Below, one piece after another: positions 41,017 to 49,437 of a DNA stretch of 64,000 nt. The position numbers were made by a program, and so were the translations under genes. How positions within the stretch are numbered: the stretch's first letter is position 1; every line of letters begins with the position of its first letter. The notes under the pieces are model-generated. The model saw only the letters and a program-made list of their open reading frames with translations, had not been told where the DNA came from and did not search any database. Source of the stretch: Selaginella moellendorffii (lineage: Eukaryota; Streptophyta; Lycopodiopsida; Selaginellales; Selaginellaceae); NCBI RefSeq assembly GCF_000143415.4, contig NW_003314264.1:3400826-3464825 (forward strand), in the 5' to 3' direction.

Positions 41017-43683
41017 CTACCAAATGTTTTTGCAAGAGCAAACACCACCTACAAACCTGTGAATCCTGTTGGCATCCTTCACAACAATCTCTCGTCCAAC
41101 AACCTTGGACAAAAACTGGGTTGCGTCATGGCAGTCATAACACATTCTCAAATTCTTGGTCACCTCAACTTTGGTCCCAGGCTGCGTAGAAATGAAAGCG
41201 TAACCAAGCGCAAGCTTCTCACTGTGGCGGCACAGAAGCTCCTCTTTCGCTCTCTCCTCATCGCCGTCATCTCCCAGCATCGTCACCACATTAGTATTTG
41301 GAACATAGCCAGCCTCTCTCATGAGTACTTCCAGCCTCGCAAGCTCCTTGTGAACGTTCTCGATTTGGGGATGCGAGGTATCCCCAACAACGAATCTATG
41401 AAGCTTGCCTCCGACCCTCACCCGGCTTACCCCTGGAATCCGCTTCACGTTTCTCGTCAACATCATCTCCTTGACAAGTTTTACATCGTCTTCGTTTCCA
41501 TCCCCACTGCTAAGAGTGTTGGCCAACAAGACGTGAAGAGAACCGCTTCTTGAGTCCAATTCCAGTGCTTTCTCTACCATACGCTTTGCTCTATCGCAGT
41601 CATTGAAGCTCCTGCAAGCTCCCAGAAATGCGTGCCAAGCTACCTCGTCCGGAACGAAAGGCATGTCGAGGATCAAAGCTTCGGCTTTGTCCAAGTGTCT
41701 TGCTCGCCCAAAGAGATCTATCATGCAAGTGTAGTGCCTCTCTGTAGCTTCGATCGCGTAGTCTCCCACCATCAAATGAAAGCAGTCCCTCGCGTCCATC
41801 ACCTTCGCGACATGGCTAAAACCATCCAGGAGGCAAACGAACGAGACCTCGTTTACCTCAATTCCTTCCATGGATATAAACCGAAGAAGCTCCATTGACT
41901 CCCAGACCTGACCGTTTCGCGAGTATCCCGCAAGCACTGAGTTGAGCATCTCGGCTTGCCAGCACGGAGCCAACACTAAAACCTCGCAAGCTTTGCTAAT
42001 TTGCCCATGTCTGGCATATGCCGCAGCGAGCAAGGTCCACGATATCGAGTTCCTCTCCATCATCCCGTCGAAAGCTTTTTTGGAATCCAGCGGCGTAGCG
42101 TGGCTGGCGTAGCATGAAAGCATGGCGTTCCATGAAACTGTGTTTGTTTTTGCCATCTTTCTTAGAACAAGCTCGGCCATCTCGACTTCCCCGCTCGCCA
42201 CATAGGCGGAAAGAAAAACCGTCCAGAGAACGACATCCCGCTGCTCAGCATAAAAGAATCTTTCTTTGATTATATTCATGCTATCTCTTCCGGTGATCTC
42301 GACTATGCGCGTAGTACACGCCGTTGCATCCCATTGCGGCATCAAATAGAAGACCCTTTCCGCTTCAACAAAATCCCCAGCATTGGTATTTGCAGTGACG
42401 AGCAAAGTCCACATTGCTACACACCTCTTGGGGGCAATATCAAATGTTTCTTTGCACTCAATTGCGCAGCCATGCCTGGCCAAAGCTCCTAACAAAACAA
42501 TGTACGCCACAGTGTCGTGTAGAGGCATCAACCAAAACGCTTTGCTCGTTTCGTCCACGAATCCATTGTGAGCGTATCCACGCAACAGCACCGTCCACAA
42601 GATCAAATTCCACTCGAGGCTACTGTCAAAAACCACCTTTGCTTGTTCCATCTCGCCAGCCTTCCCATAAGCATCAACGATTGCCGCTAAGTTGGCGGTG
42701 TTTATCTGCGGCATTTTGTCCAAGACGCTGGCCGCAGCATTTGAATCCCCTGCTCTGGAGAAGGCATTGAGCAAGGAATTAAACGAGACTATCGATCTGC
42801 CACCTTGCATGTCATCGAACTTTCTCTTGGCATCTGCGTCGTCGTGCGAAGGGCATGAGTTCCAAGAGACGGTGTCCCACTCGGGCATCTTGGCGAAAAC
42901 GTTTCGGGCATCTTCGTCCTGCCCGGCTCTCGCCAGAGCCGCGAGGATCGTGTTCCAGGACACCATATCCCTCTTCCCTTCCATCCTCTCGAAGCAATCC
43001 ATGGCTTCTTGGACGCGGCCACACTTGGAGTAGCAACTCACGAGCGCGTTCCACGCGACAGTGTCGACTTCTCGCGAGGAGATCCGATCGAACGCCGCCT
43101 TTGCATCCTCGGGCTTGCACTGCTCGGCAAAGACCCCGATCATGGCCGTGCAAGAGATCTTGTTGGCCACCACCCCCTCGTCCTCCATCTCGCGGAAGAG
43201 CTCCTGGGCATCGCTCCACTTTCGATTGTCGAGAAAGACCTTGAGCATGGTGTTCCACGAGTAGTCGTCCCGGGAAGCCATGCTCGCGAACACTCTGTGA
43301 GCTTCGGCGACGCCCTGGCACCTCGCAAACATGAGGATGATGAGATTGGAGAGGTATCTCTTGTTGGCCGAGAACACGGTGCCACTGGCGAGCACCCGGC
43401 GATGGAGAGCCTCGGCCTCACTCAGCCCACCACGAAAGCTTCTCAGCGTCGAGATACAATCCTCCGCTCGCGCGAACGCGGGCTCCCCGCGGACGACGTT
43501 GCGTGAACTTCCTCCGAGCTCGCGATCGCTAGGAGGAATGTTAGTAATTTCTTCTAGAACTTGCCGGGCCATCGCGCCGATCTTCTCGTCCTTCATCTTG
43601 TCACACATCCAGCGCAGGTAGCTTTCTGGTACTTCCAAGAGGGACTTACCCTTGTGCTTCCCGAACGGCAGGATCGTGTGCAT
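41017..43683 (-). CDS. Full-length PPR editing factor (PLS-E-DYW) with N-terminal ExoX-C/DUF3820-like module
   Basis: An intronless frame of 888 aa, the only complete DYW protein in the window. Residues 5-26 are LPFGKHKGKSLLEVPESYLR followed by W, the module shared with the PPR gene at 20626. The PPR array runs from about residue 80 to 640, with motifs such as DTVAWNALVSCYSKCGRVQE and NTVSWNAMLSCYASHATP. The E region has HYTCMIDLFGRARHLDKAEA and WHAFLGACRSFND. The DYW deaminase domain has GVSRVRVGGKLHRFVVGD, the zinc/catalytic HSEKLALGYAF, CYDCHDATQFLSKVVGREI and the end HRFVGGVCSCKNIW. The terminal tripeptide is NIW rather than DYW; HxE and CxxC(H) motifs are intact, so deaminase activity is plausible. 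Likely role: C-to-U editing of specific organelle RNA sites. Confidence 0.92.
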   Translation of the reverse strand: MHTILPFGKHKGKSLLEVPESYLRWMCDKMKDEKIGAMARQVLEEITNIPPSDRELGGSSRNVVRGEPAFARAEDCISTLRSFRGGLSEAEALHRRVLASGTVFSANKRYLSNLIILMFARCQGVAEAHRVFASMASRDDYSWNTMLKVFLDNRKWSDAQELFREMEDEGVVANKISCTAMIGVFAEQCKPEDAKAAFDRISSREVDTVAWNALVSCYSKCGRVQEAMDCFERMEGKRDMVSWNTILAALARAGQDEDARNVFAKMPEWDTVSWNSCPSHDDADAKRKFDDMQGGRSIVSFNSLLNAFSRAGDSNAAASVLDKMPQINTANLAAIVDAYGKAGEMEQAKVVFDSSLEWNLILWTVLLRGYAHNGFVDETSKAFWLMPLHDTVAYIVLLGALARHGCAIECKETFDIAPKRCVAMWTLLVTANTNAGDFVEAERVFYLMPQWDATACTTRIVEITGRDSMNIIKERFFYAEQRDVVLWTVFLSAYVASGEVEMAELVLRKMAKTNTVSWNAMLSCYASHATPLDSKKAFDGMMERNSISWTLLAAAYARHGQISKACEVLVLAPCWQAEMLNSVLAGYSRNGQVWESMELLRFISMEGIEVNEVSFVCLLDGFSHVAKVMDARDCFHLMVGDYAIEATERHYTCMIDLFGRARHLDKAEALILDMPFVPDEVAWHAFLGACRSFNDCDRAKRMVEKALELDSRSGSLHVLLANTLSSGDGNEDDVKLVKEMMLTRNVKRIPGVSRVRVGGKLHRFVVGDTSHPQIENVHKELARLEVLMREAGYVPNTNVVTMLGDDGDEERAKEELLCRHSEKLALGYAFISTQPGTKVEVTKNLRMCYDCHDATQFLSKVVGREIVVKDANRIHRFVGGVCSCKNIW

Positions 43684-43946
43684 TCCTTCGCAGAGATCAA
43701 GGAAAAAATGAAACTATAGCCATCAAGAACCCTAAACTCTCGTTCCATTCAAACATTTCTTTCTAGAGGGGGATTCTTCCTTTTCTACTCTACTTGGATC
43801 GTTCTTGGCTGTGGTCTGGCAGGATCGTGTGCATTCCTTCGCAGAGATCAAGGAAAGAATGAAACTATCAAGAACCCTAAATTCTCGTTCCATCTTTCTA
43901 CAGGCTTCTCTACTCTACTTGGATCGTTCTTGGCTGTGGCTTGGCG
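43667..43946. repeat. Tandem duplication spanning PPR start and sHSP 3' end
   Basis: The segment from ggcaggatcgtgtgcattcc (43667) to ggctgtggtctggc (43820) is repeated from 43818 to 43946 with a period of about 151 bp and one deletion of roughly 20 bp. Copy one contains the start codon of the DYW PPR gene, its 5' flank and a fragment of the sHSP C-terminal codons. Copy two contains a second, orphan PPR start and the genuine sHSP end. Confidence 0.85.
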
Positions 43947-44359
43947 ACCTTTGGAACCGTGACAGTGAGAACCCCATTCTCCACTTGGGCCTTGATCCCG
44001 TCCACATTGGCATTCTCCGGCAGCCGGAATTTCCTCATGAAGCTGCCATAGCTGCGCTCCACGCGGTGCCACTTGTCGGTCTTCTGGGCCTCGTGCATCT
44101 TCCTCTCGCCACTGATCTGGAGGGTGCGCCCGTGCTCCACCGTGATCTTCACGTCCTCCTTGCTCAGCCCTGGGAGATCGGCCTTGAAGACGTGGGCGTC
44201 GGGCGTCTCGAGCCAATCCACGCGGGTGTTGGCGGCGGCGCTCGCGTCCCTGGCGACCTGCTTGGAGGGCTCGTTGCCCCCGCCGGACAAGATGGACGAG
44301 AGCTCCGGGAAGGGATCGAAGACGCCGCCATTGTCATTGCCGTAGAAGAAGAGAGCCAT
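43910..44359 (-). CDS. Class I cytosolic small heat-shock protein (HSP20)
   Basis: An intronless gene of 149 aa. The alpha-crystallin domain starts near residue 45 with [20 protein letters not shown] and continues [20 protein letters not shown], then [20 protein letters not shown] and [20 protein letters not shown], ending [17 protein letters not shown] with the IxV oligomerisation motif. The WHRVERS phrase and length fit plant class I proteins. It is an ATP-independent chaperone forming oligomers in the cytosol. The promoter holds a TATA box (44429-44435) and a long heat-shock element (44453-44500), so strong heat induction is predicted. Its 3' end lies at a local tandem duplication. Confidence 0.94.
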   Translation of the reverse strand: MALFFYGNDNGGVFDPFPELSSILSGGGNEPSKQVARDASAAANTRVDWLETPDAHVFKADLPGLSKEDVKITVEHGRTLQISGERKMHEAQKTDKWHRVERSYGSFMRKFRLPENANVDGIKAQVENGVLTVTVPKVAKPQPRTIQVE

Positions 44360-44428
44360 TGCCTCACTCTGCTTAAAACCTAGGAAAAGGAATCGCTAGA
44401 GATGAGTTCCTGAACGAGCCCTGCCTCG

Positions 44429-44435
44429 TTTTATA
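44429..44435 (-). promoter_or_regulatory. TATA box of the sHSP gene
   Basis: The minus strand reads TATAAAA, about 70 bp upstream of the start codon at 44359 and 18 bp downstream of the heat-shock element. Confidence 0.75.
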
Positions 44436-44452
44436 CCATCCAGCGCTGGCAA

Positions 44453-44500
44453 TTCTGGTAGATTCTAGGAGATTCTAAAGAGATCTAGAAGATTCGAAAG
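44453..44500 (-). promoter_or_regulatory. Heat-shock element with ten 5-bp modules
   Basis: From 44453 the plus strand shows trinucleotides every five bases: TTC, GTA, TTC, GGA, TTC, AAG, ATC, GAA, TTC, AAG. Alternating TTC and GAA-like modules at exact 5-bp spacing are the HSF binding pattern; six match the consensus or differ in one base. It lies directly upstream of the TATA box. Confidence 0.85.
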
Positions 44501-44862
44501 CATATGCCACCAACGGACCTCAAGATATTTAAAGTGTGGATGATGGCCCTCTCATAGAAATTCTGTTTAATGATGCCTCTTGGATTTGTTCTTGAGTAGA
44601 AACACTCCTCTTTCTTATCTATATTCTCAAGAAAGATTGGAACAAGTGTTTCTTCCTGTAAGGAGTAACTTTTCACGAACTTTTCCTTTGTTCTTACTGT
44701 ATTCTTTGGAGTGAGATCTATACTTTGCACGAGTCCATGTCATGTTTCCACCCAAACGAAGATCCATCCAGATGCCATGGATATCCATTCAGGTGGAGTA
44801 GAAAGAAGCAAAATATTATATAATGTACAGACATACACAAGCACCTGGTAATATCATCTACC
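44501..44862. other. Intergenic, upstream region of sHSP and 3' flank of the TPR gene
   Basis: About 360 bp between the heat-shock element and the MS5-like TPR gene's stop codon. No gene or structured repeat recognised. Confidence 0.5.
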
Positions 44863-46318
44863 TTAGAGCAGCAATCCAGGAAGAGTCATCTCCTCGAAAA
44901 CTTTTAACCGCCGCCCCGTCCAGCCTTGATCACACTCTTCGACGCTTTGCAGCTCGCGATCTCTTGCGGTGGTCTCCTCCAGATCTCGCAGGAGAGCATC
45001 GTCTGCGCTGTCAAAGCTGCTAGCCAGGGACCGCCTCGCGGCAGCCGCCCTGTCGTCCTGAAGAAGAACATCTTTCCAGGTGACCGATTGATCCAAAGCT
45101 TTCTTTGGCTTTTCCAAGCTGCTCGCGGGTGACTGCCGGGCGTAAGCTTTGTTTGTCCAATCGGAAGTGAGCGGCAACCGCGACTCTTGCTCGCTGCTCG
45201 AGGGCGGGCTCCAAATTGTTTCATGTTGCTCGTTCTCGGTCTCATAACTCCTCTTTCTCGAGATCTTAGCTTCGGAGGTCTCGTTATCGTCTCCATCGTC
45301 GCTAAACCCGGAGGTTGCAGCCAGGATTTCCGGGAGGTGGTGTTTCAGCGAAGTTCTAGCCGGAGACGATAAGGGGTTCCACGAGCTCTCGTCTACATTG
45401 AGTTCCACGGAGGAAGTCGTGGCCTTGGCACTCTTCCTTTGTACGGACTTCATCTCTCTCAGCTCGACCAGCACCTCCTGGGCTCGCTCGTACGTCTTGC
45501 GTTGCGAGGGAGATGCATTCCAGGCCGGGGGAGCCACGCTCTCGAGTGTAACCCTTGCATCGTGAAGCTTCCCTTGCTTCTGGAAGCAAATCCCGAGGTT
45601 GCAGACTTTGTTGCTGTCTGGCTCTATCGAGAGAGCTTTCCTGGATAAGTGGTTTTGTTCCATAGTGAGCATCGAGGCAATGGGAAAGAATCGAAATACC
45701 TGTAGACAGCCTCGGCAGCAATATAGTTCGATTGCTGCATATAAGCCCATCCCAAGTTTCCCTGCAATTGAGATCTCAATAAGCTCTCAGACCTTCGATC
45801 TTAGAATAGAAAAGCGATCTTCTCACCAGCAAGCGAGACGCCTCTTGCTCGATCGATACTTGAAACTTGCGTCCCTGTGATCGAGCTGTTTTGGTTCGCT
45901 TCCCGTTAAAAGCGAGACCTTCATGGATAAGGTGGAGCTTCCGTTTTAACAGTGCTATTTGGTCGTCGAGGCGTCCACACCTCTGCGTCAAGGCAACACC
46001 GACACTTTAGTCAAAGAAAATAATTAAATAGCTCTAAACTCGTCGAGAAGCCTGGCTTTGCAGTCTTTCCTACCTTGTAGAGATCCAAGAGCACATTATC
46101 CAAGGCTTCTTGTGCCTGATCCGTGCAACGATCACGCAGAGACTTGATCGCCTCAATCGCCTCCTCGGGCCTGTTCTGCTGTTTCATTACAATGGCCATG
46201 TCCTTGAGGGCGCTGTCCACACGATCTCCCGCATTGATAGCCGCCCAGAACAAAGCTATAGCTCGATCTGGATCCTTGTCGACAAGCTGCGATCAAGCAA
46301 GAGGAAGCTCAAGCTTTT

Positions 46319-46362
<44 letters not shown>

Positions 46363-46510
46363 AGAAGAGAAGAGAAAGAAAGAAAGCCACAACACTTACT
46401 TGGACGTGTTTGGCTTTGACATAAGGAGTGTCTCCCACGGGAATTTTGTGTAGAACATGAAAGCTCTCCTGGAAAGACGCCGAATCCAAGTTGTAGCGAT
46501 CAATCCACAT
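44863..46510 (-). CDS. MS5/POLLENLESS3/TDM1-like TPR protein
   Basis: Five exons (46510-46400, 46286-46074, 45982-45827, 45761-45700, 45640-44863) join in frame to 439 aa. The conserved start FHVLHKIPVGDTPYVKAKHV, then FWAAINAGDRVDSALKDMA and VMKQQNRPEEAIEAIKSLRD, is diagnostic for the plant MS5/TDM1/SDI family. TPR units follow (CGRLDDQIALLKRKL; LGNLGWAYMQQSNYIAAEAV; SIEPDSNKVCNLGICFQKQG). The C-terminal 200 residues are Ser-rich and poorly conserved, with RSLASSFDSADDALLRD as a recognisable motif. Arabidopsis TDM1/MS5 controls exit from meiosis via the APC/C and SDI members respond to sulphur starvation; which branch applies is open. Intron 1 contains a long polypyrimidine CT microsatellite. 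The ATG at 46510 is the first in frame. Confidence 0.88.
46321..46385. repeat. GA/CT microsatellite in intron 1 of the TPR gene
   Basis: About 38 bases of pure GA repeats followed by imperfect GAGAA units. In the sense of the TPR gene it is a CT run between donor (46399) and acceptor (46287). Confidence 0.9.
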
Positions 46511-47095
46511 CCTTTGATCTTGCCTCCCTCTCAACAGCTCAAGCCAGGCGAGAATACGACCACGATGCGACTAAATCCTCCAATGCATCATCACACTCGA
46601 TTTGCCGCTCGCATTTCTCGATTTGCCGCCGCTTACCTCGCCCTTAAACCCTAATCTTCCACGCGAATATAAGGTCAAGGATCGATGGATGTGTGTGTTG
46701 TGTGTGAGAGGGAGAGAGAAAGCTTTGCTACTCCCCTCCTCTACCGGTTTTGCCTCCATTTATATGTAATAATGTGGCCAATATCATTGGGAGCTCCGTA
46801 CACCCGAAGAGGAGTTGCACTTAGACGGAAGGAGGACTAGATACATCCAAAACGATGCACCCAGTCTTGAAGCGTCGATTCGCAGCAACGCGGCGACACG
46901 CGAAAGTCTAAGAAGCCAAAGCCCGGTCGCGCTCCGTCGTACATGTATATTCCAAATGGAGCACCACTGGCGGATATTACAAGGATATCCCTTTATTTAT
47001 TAAACCTGACTAGGTGCAATGCACAAGAAGAGGCATATTCGGTTTGGACTGCGGAGGCTTGGCCACGTAAAATTGTGTTTCTTTTTCGATATGCC
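46511..47095. other. Intergenic: TPR promoter and MCMDC2-like 3' flank
   Basis: No gene recognised. A telo-box core (aaaccctaa) lies at 46646-46654, upstream of the TPR gene. Confidence 0.5.
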
Positions 47096-49218
47096 TCACT
47101 CTTCCAGGCGTGGTTGGCAATGTATGAAGTGTTTCAAGTCCGCGTGGAAGTCTTCCAGGAACGCGTCAAGTGATTTGCCCTCCATGGCGTTTAGCGCAGT
47201 AAATCGTTTCGTTAGATGCTCCAGAGGTGACGACTCGTACTGGGAATATCAAAAAGTTTGGTCTAACCGAGTATAAGCGAAAAATTCGATATACCAACCT
47301 TGGCTTGCTGTGTTTTCTCGCACAGGAAGATTGCAAGCGTTGCGTCTGGCACCTATGAGAAATCACACTTGTAAGTTTCATGTCAAGGAAGAATGGAAAA
47401 GTTTGGAGTAGCTCTTACGAGTGCCTGGTTACGCAGGCATAGCCGTGCGCAGGCCGAGGCTGTTTTCATGAGACTCTCCAGCGTCGCCAAAGAGACTTCG
47501 TCGCTCTCGGAAGCTCTTCTCAGCAAGAGGTAGTATCCGCTTATCAGTTGCTGTGCTTCGTCAGCCATTGTCACGCTCTCGATGCTCGATGAGAGGCGGA
47601 TGCGATGCCTGGCGGAGCCTCGGATTGCGGCACCTTCGCTGAAGTCCAGGATAAACTTCCGGATAGAATCTTCGCCGAGACTTTGCTCCTCGAACAGTGG
47701 AACAACGATGTCGAATTTGTTGAGGAGTTGGCGATGAAGCAGCTCTTTGCTTCCCTGTTTGAAGACTCCTCTCTCCCGGCGGGGATTCCAAGTCGCGTGA
47801 ACGCCCCAGACGGTTGAGGTGCAAGGCACAACGAGCTCTGGACAGTTCTTCATGGTGAGCACCTCTTTGTCCATGGCGTCGCACAGTAGCTTTAACGCCT
47901 CTTTTGTAAGGAAGTCCTTGCAAACGTCGACGATGCAAACACCACCACTGCTCAAAGCTAAGCTCCCTGCGTGCAAGCTCCCGTGGTCAGCAGATCGACC
48001 GACTGTTGCTAGCAGCTGCTTCTTGTCACCGGAGTGATACACTGACCGTGTTGAGCATGCTGCCGCTGCTTTCAGCAAGGCCGTGATCGTTGACAGCGAA
48101 CTCATGGCCGTGAAGAGTAAATGAATTCGCTTCCTGTTTGACTTCGTCTCTTGTAGCGTAGAAACCAGGCTGAGAATCACTGCCACCCTCTGGTACTTGG
48201 TTGAAAACCTGAGGTATCCACACTCCTGGTCTCCATAGAACTGTTCTGTCAAGAGCTCCAGAGAAGCTGTGCTTTCTTTCTCTGACCAAGGACTCAGGTC
48301 TCTGGGAACGAGCGTCAAGATATTGTTGGCCTCGATCTGAATTTCTCCAAACAAGTTGCTGCTCTTGGGCAATGAAGTCGGAAGAAAGCTCGTTGTGTAG
48401 ACATGTCCCAGGACAGACACCGTGTCTCCGACATCGATCCTTTGAGTCAAATCGTCAAATAGATGAATTCGAGCAAGCGGCTGGTTTATCACGTTGCCTG
48501 TGGAAAGGCTGGGCGAAGGACCCAGAAGCACCTCCTAGAAAAACGTTCCAAGAGGTTCACAACACATAAACTTTATGAAAGAAAGAATTTGGATAGAAAC
48601 CTGGTGACGAATGTATATAGCAGCCGACTCATCCTCATAGAATCCGGCAAAACAACAACGTGGGAGATGGATTTCTTCCTTGAGCTTGTGATAATCATCG
48701 TGGACGGAAGCGCAGCCCCTGCATTTAAATCTTCTCATGAATGGAGAGTATCCAGAAAAGTTACGTCAAGGAAAACGCTATGAAAAGCGAAGAGAGAAAC
48801 ACGCTGAGAAGGATATCTTACCGACGGTATGGACAGCATAGGCGACTCCAAAGACGTGAACGAGATTGCCATTGTCATCCATGCTACAATCCTTGCTCCT
48901 GAGGCGCTCCATTGGCGATACTTGAACCGGAGCGGAAGAAACCCTGATCCACAGCCGAGAACCGGACAGCTTGAAATCACGCTCTTCCCGATCGGAATCC
49001 ACCCCCCGGAGCTCCTTCAGCCGCTCAAGCAGCGATATCGAGAGCTGTTGGGGCTGATTCAAGATCGCCATGCCGAGCTCCAAATCCCAATTCAACGCCT
49101 CGGAAGCATCGATCGGCACCACAATGCAGTCATCGCCTTTCTTTACCTTTGCAATGGCGTCACCGAGAGATCCATCGCGCAGCAACCACAGCAAAGCTCT
49201 GTCCGCCATCGTGGACAT
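47096..49218 (-). CDS. MCM domain-containing protein 2-like (atypical MCM, ATPase motifs degenerate)
   Basis: At least five exons: 49218-48822, about 48738-48601, 48534-47419, about 47353-47300, and about 47253-47096. The N-terminus is helical (LLERLKELRGVDSDREERDF). The OB part includes a zinc-ribbon-like RRFKCRGCASVHDDYHKL and QPLARIHLFDDLTQRIDVGD. The AAA-like part aligns with MCM order: ACSTRSVYHSGDKKQLLATV, then GSLALSSGGVCIVDVCKDFL at the Walker B position and FDIVVPLFEEQ at sensor/arginine-finger positions. Walker A has no GK(S/T) and Walker B has DV instead of DE, as in MCMDC2. MCMDC2 acts in meiotic recombination in animals. I could not find an in-frame GT-AG junction between the first two exons. 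A diverged MCM8/9 is the alternative. Confidence 0.6.
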
Positions 49219-49280
49219 AGCTAGGGCTAGGAAAAAGCCCGCCAAAATTCAAATAACAAAACTAGCAAAAACTATTCTAC

Positions 49281-49353
49281 AGCCGCCCGTGGGGCTCGAA
49301 CCCACGACCACAAGGTTAAGAGCCTTGCGCTCTACCGACTGAGCTAGGGCGGC
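49281..49353 (-). tRNA. tRNA-Lys (anticodon CTT)
   Basis: The minus strand folds as a cloverleaf: acceptor GCCGCCC with GGGCGGC, D arm TAGCTCAGTCGGTAGAGC, anticodon stem CAAGG/CCTTG with loop CTCTTAA (anticodon CTT), and T arm GTGGGTTCGAGCCCCAC. There is no intron. A T run follows within about 15 bases as Pol III terminator. A and B box promoters are intact. Confidence 0.95.
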
Positions 49354-49437
49354 AATCGCGAAGACCCTTGGATGCCCATCTAAAGAAATCATTAACCTCA
49401 ACTTACATAATTTCTAGATACTTAAGTAAAAGATGGA

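Noticed and set aside
46110-46424. Frames ending in long Arg/Glu repeats
   Set aside because: Produced by the GA microsatellite in intron 1 of the TPR gene.
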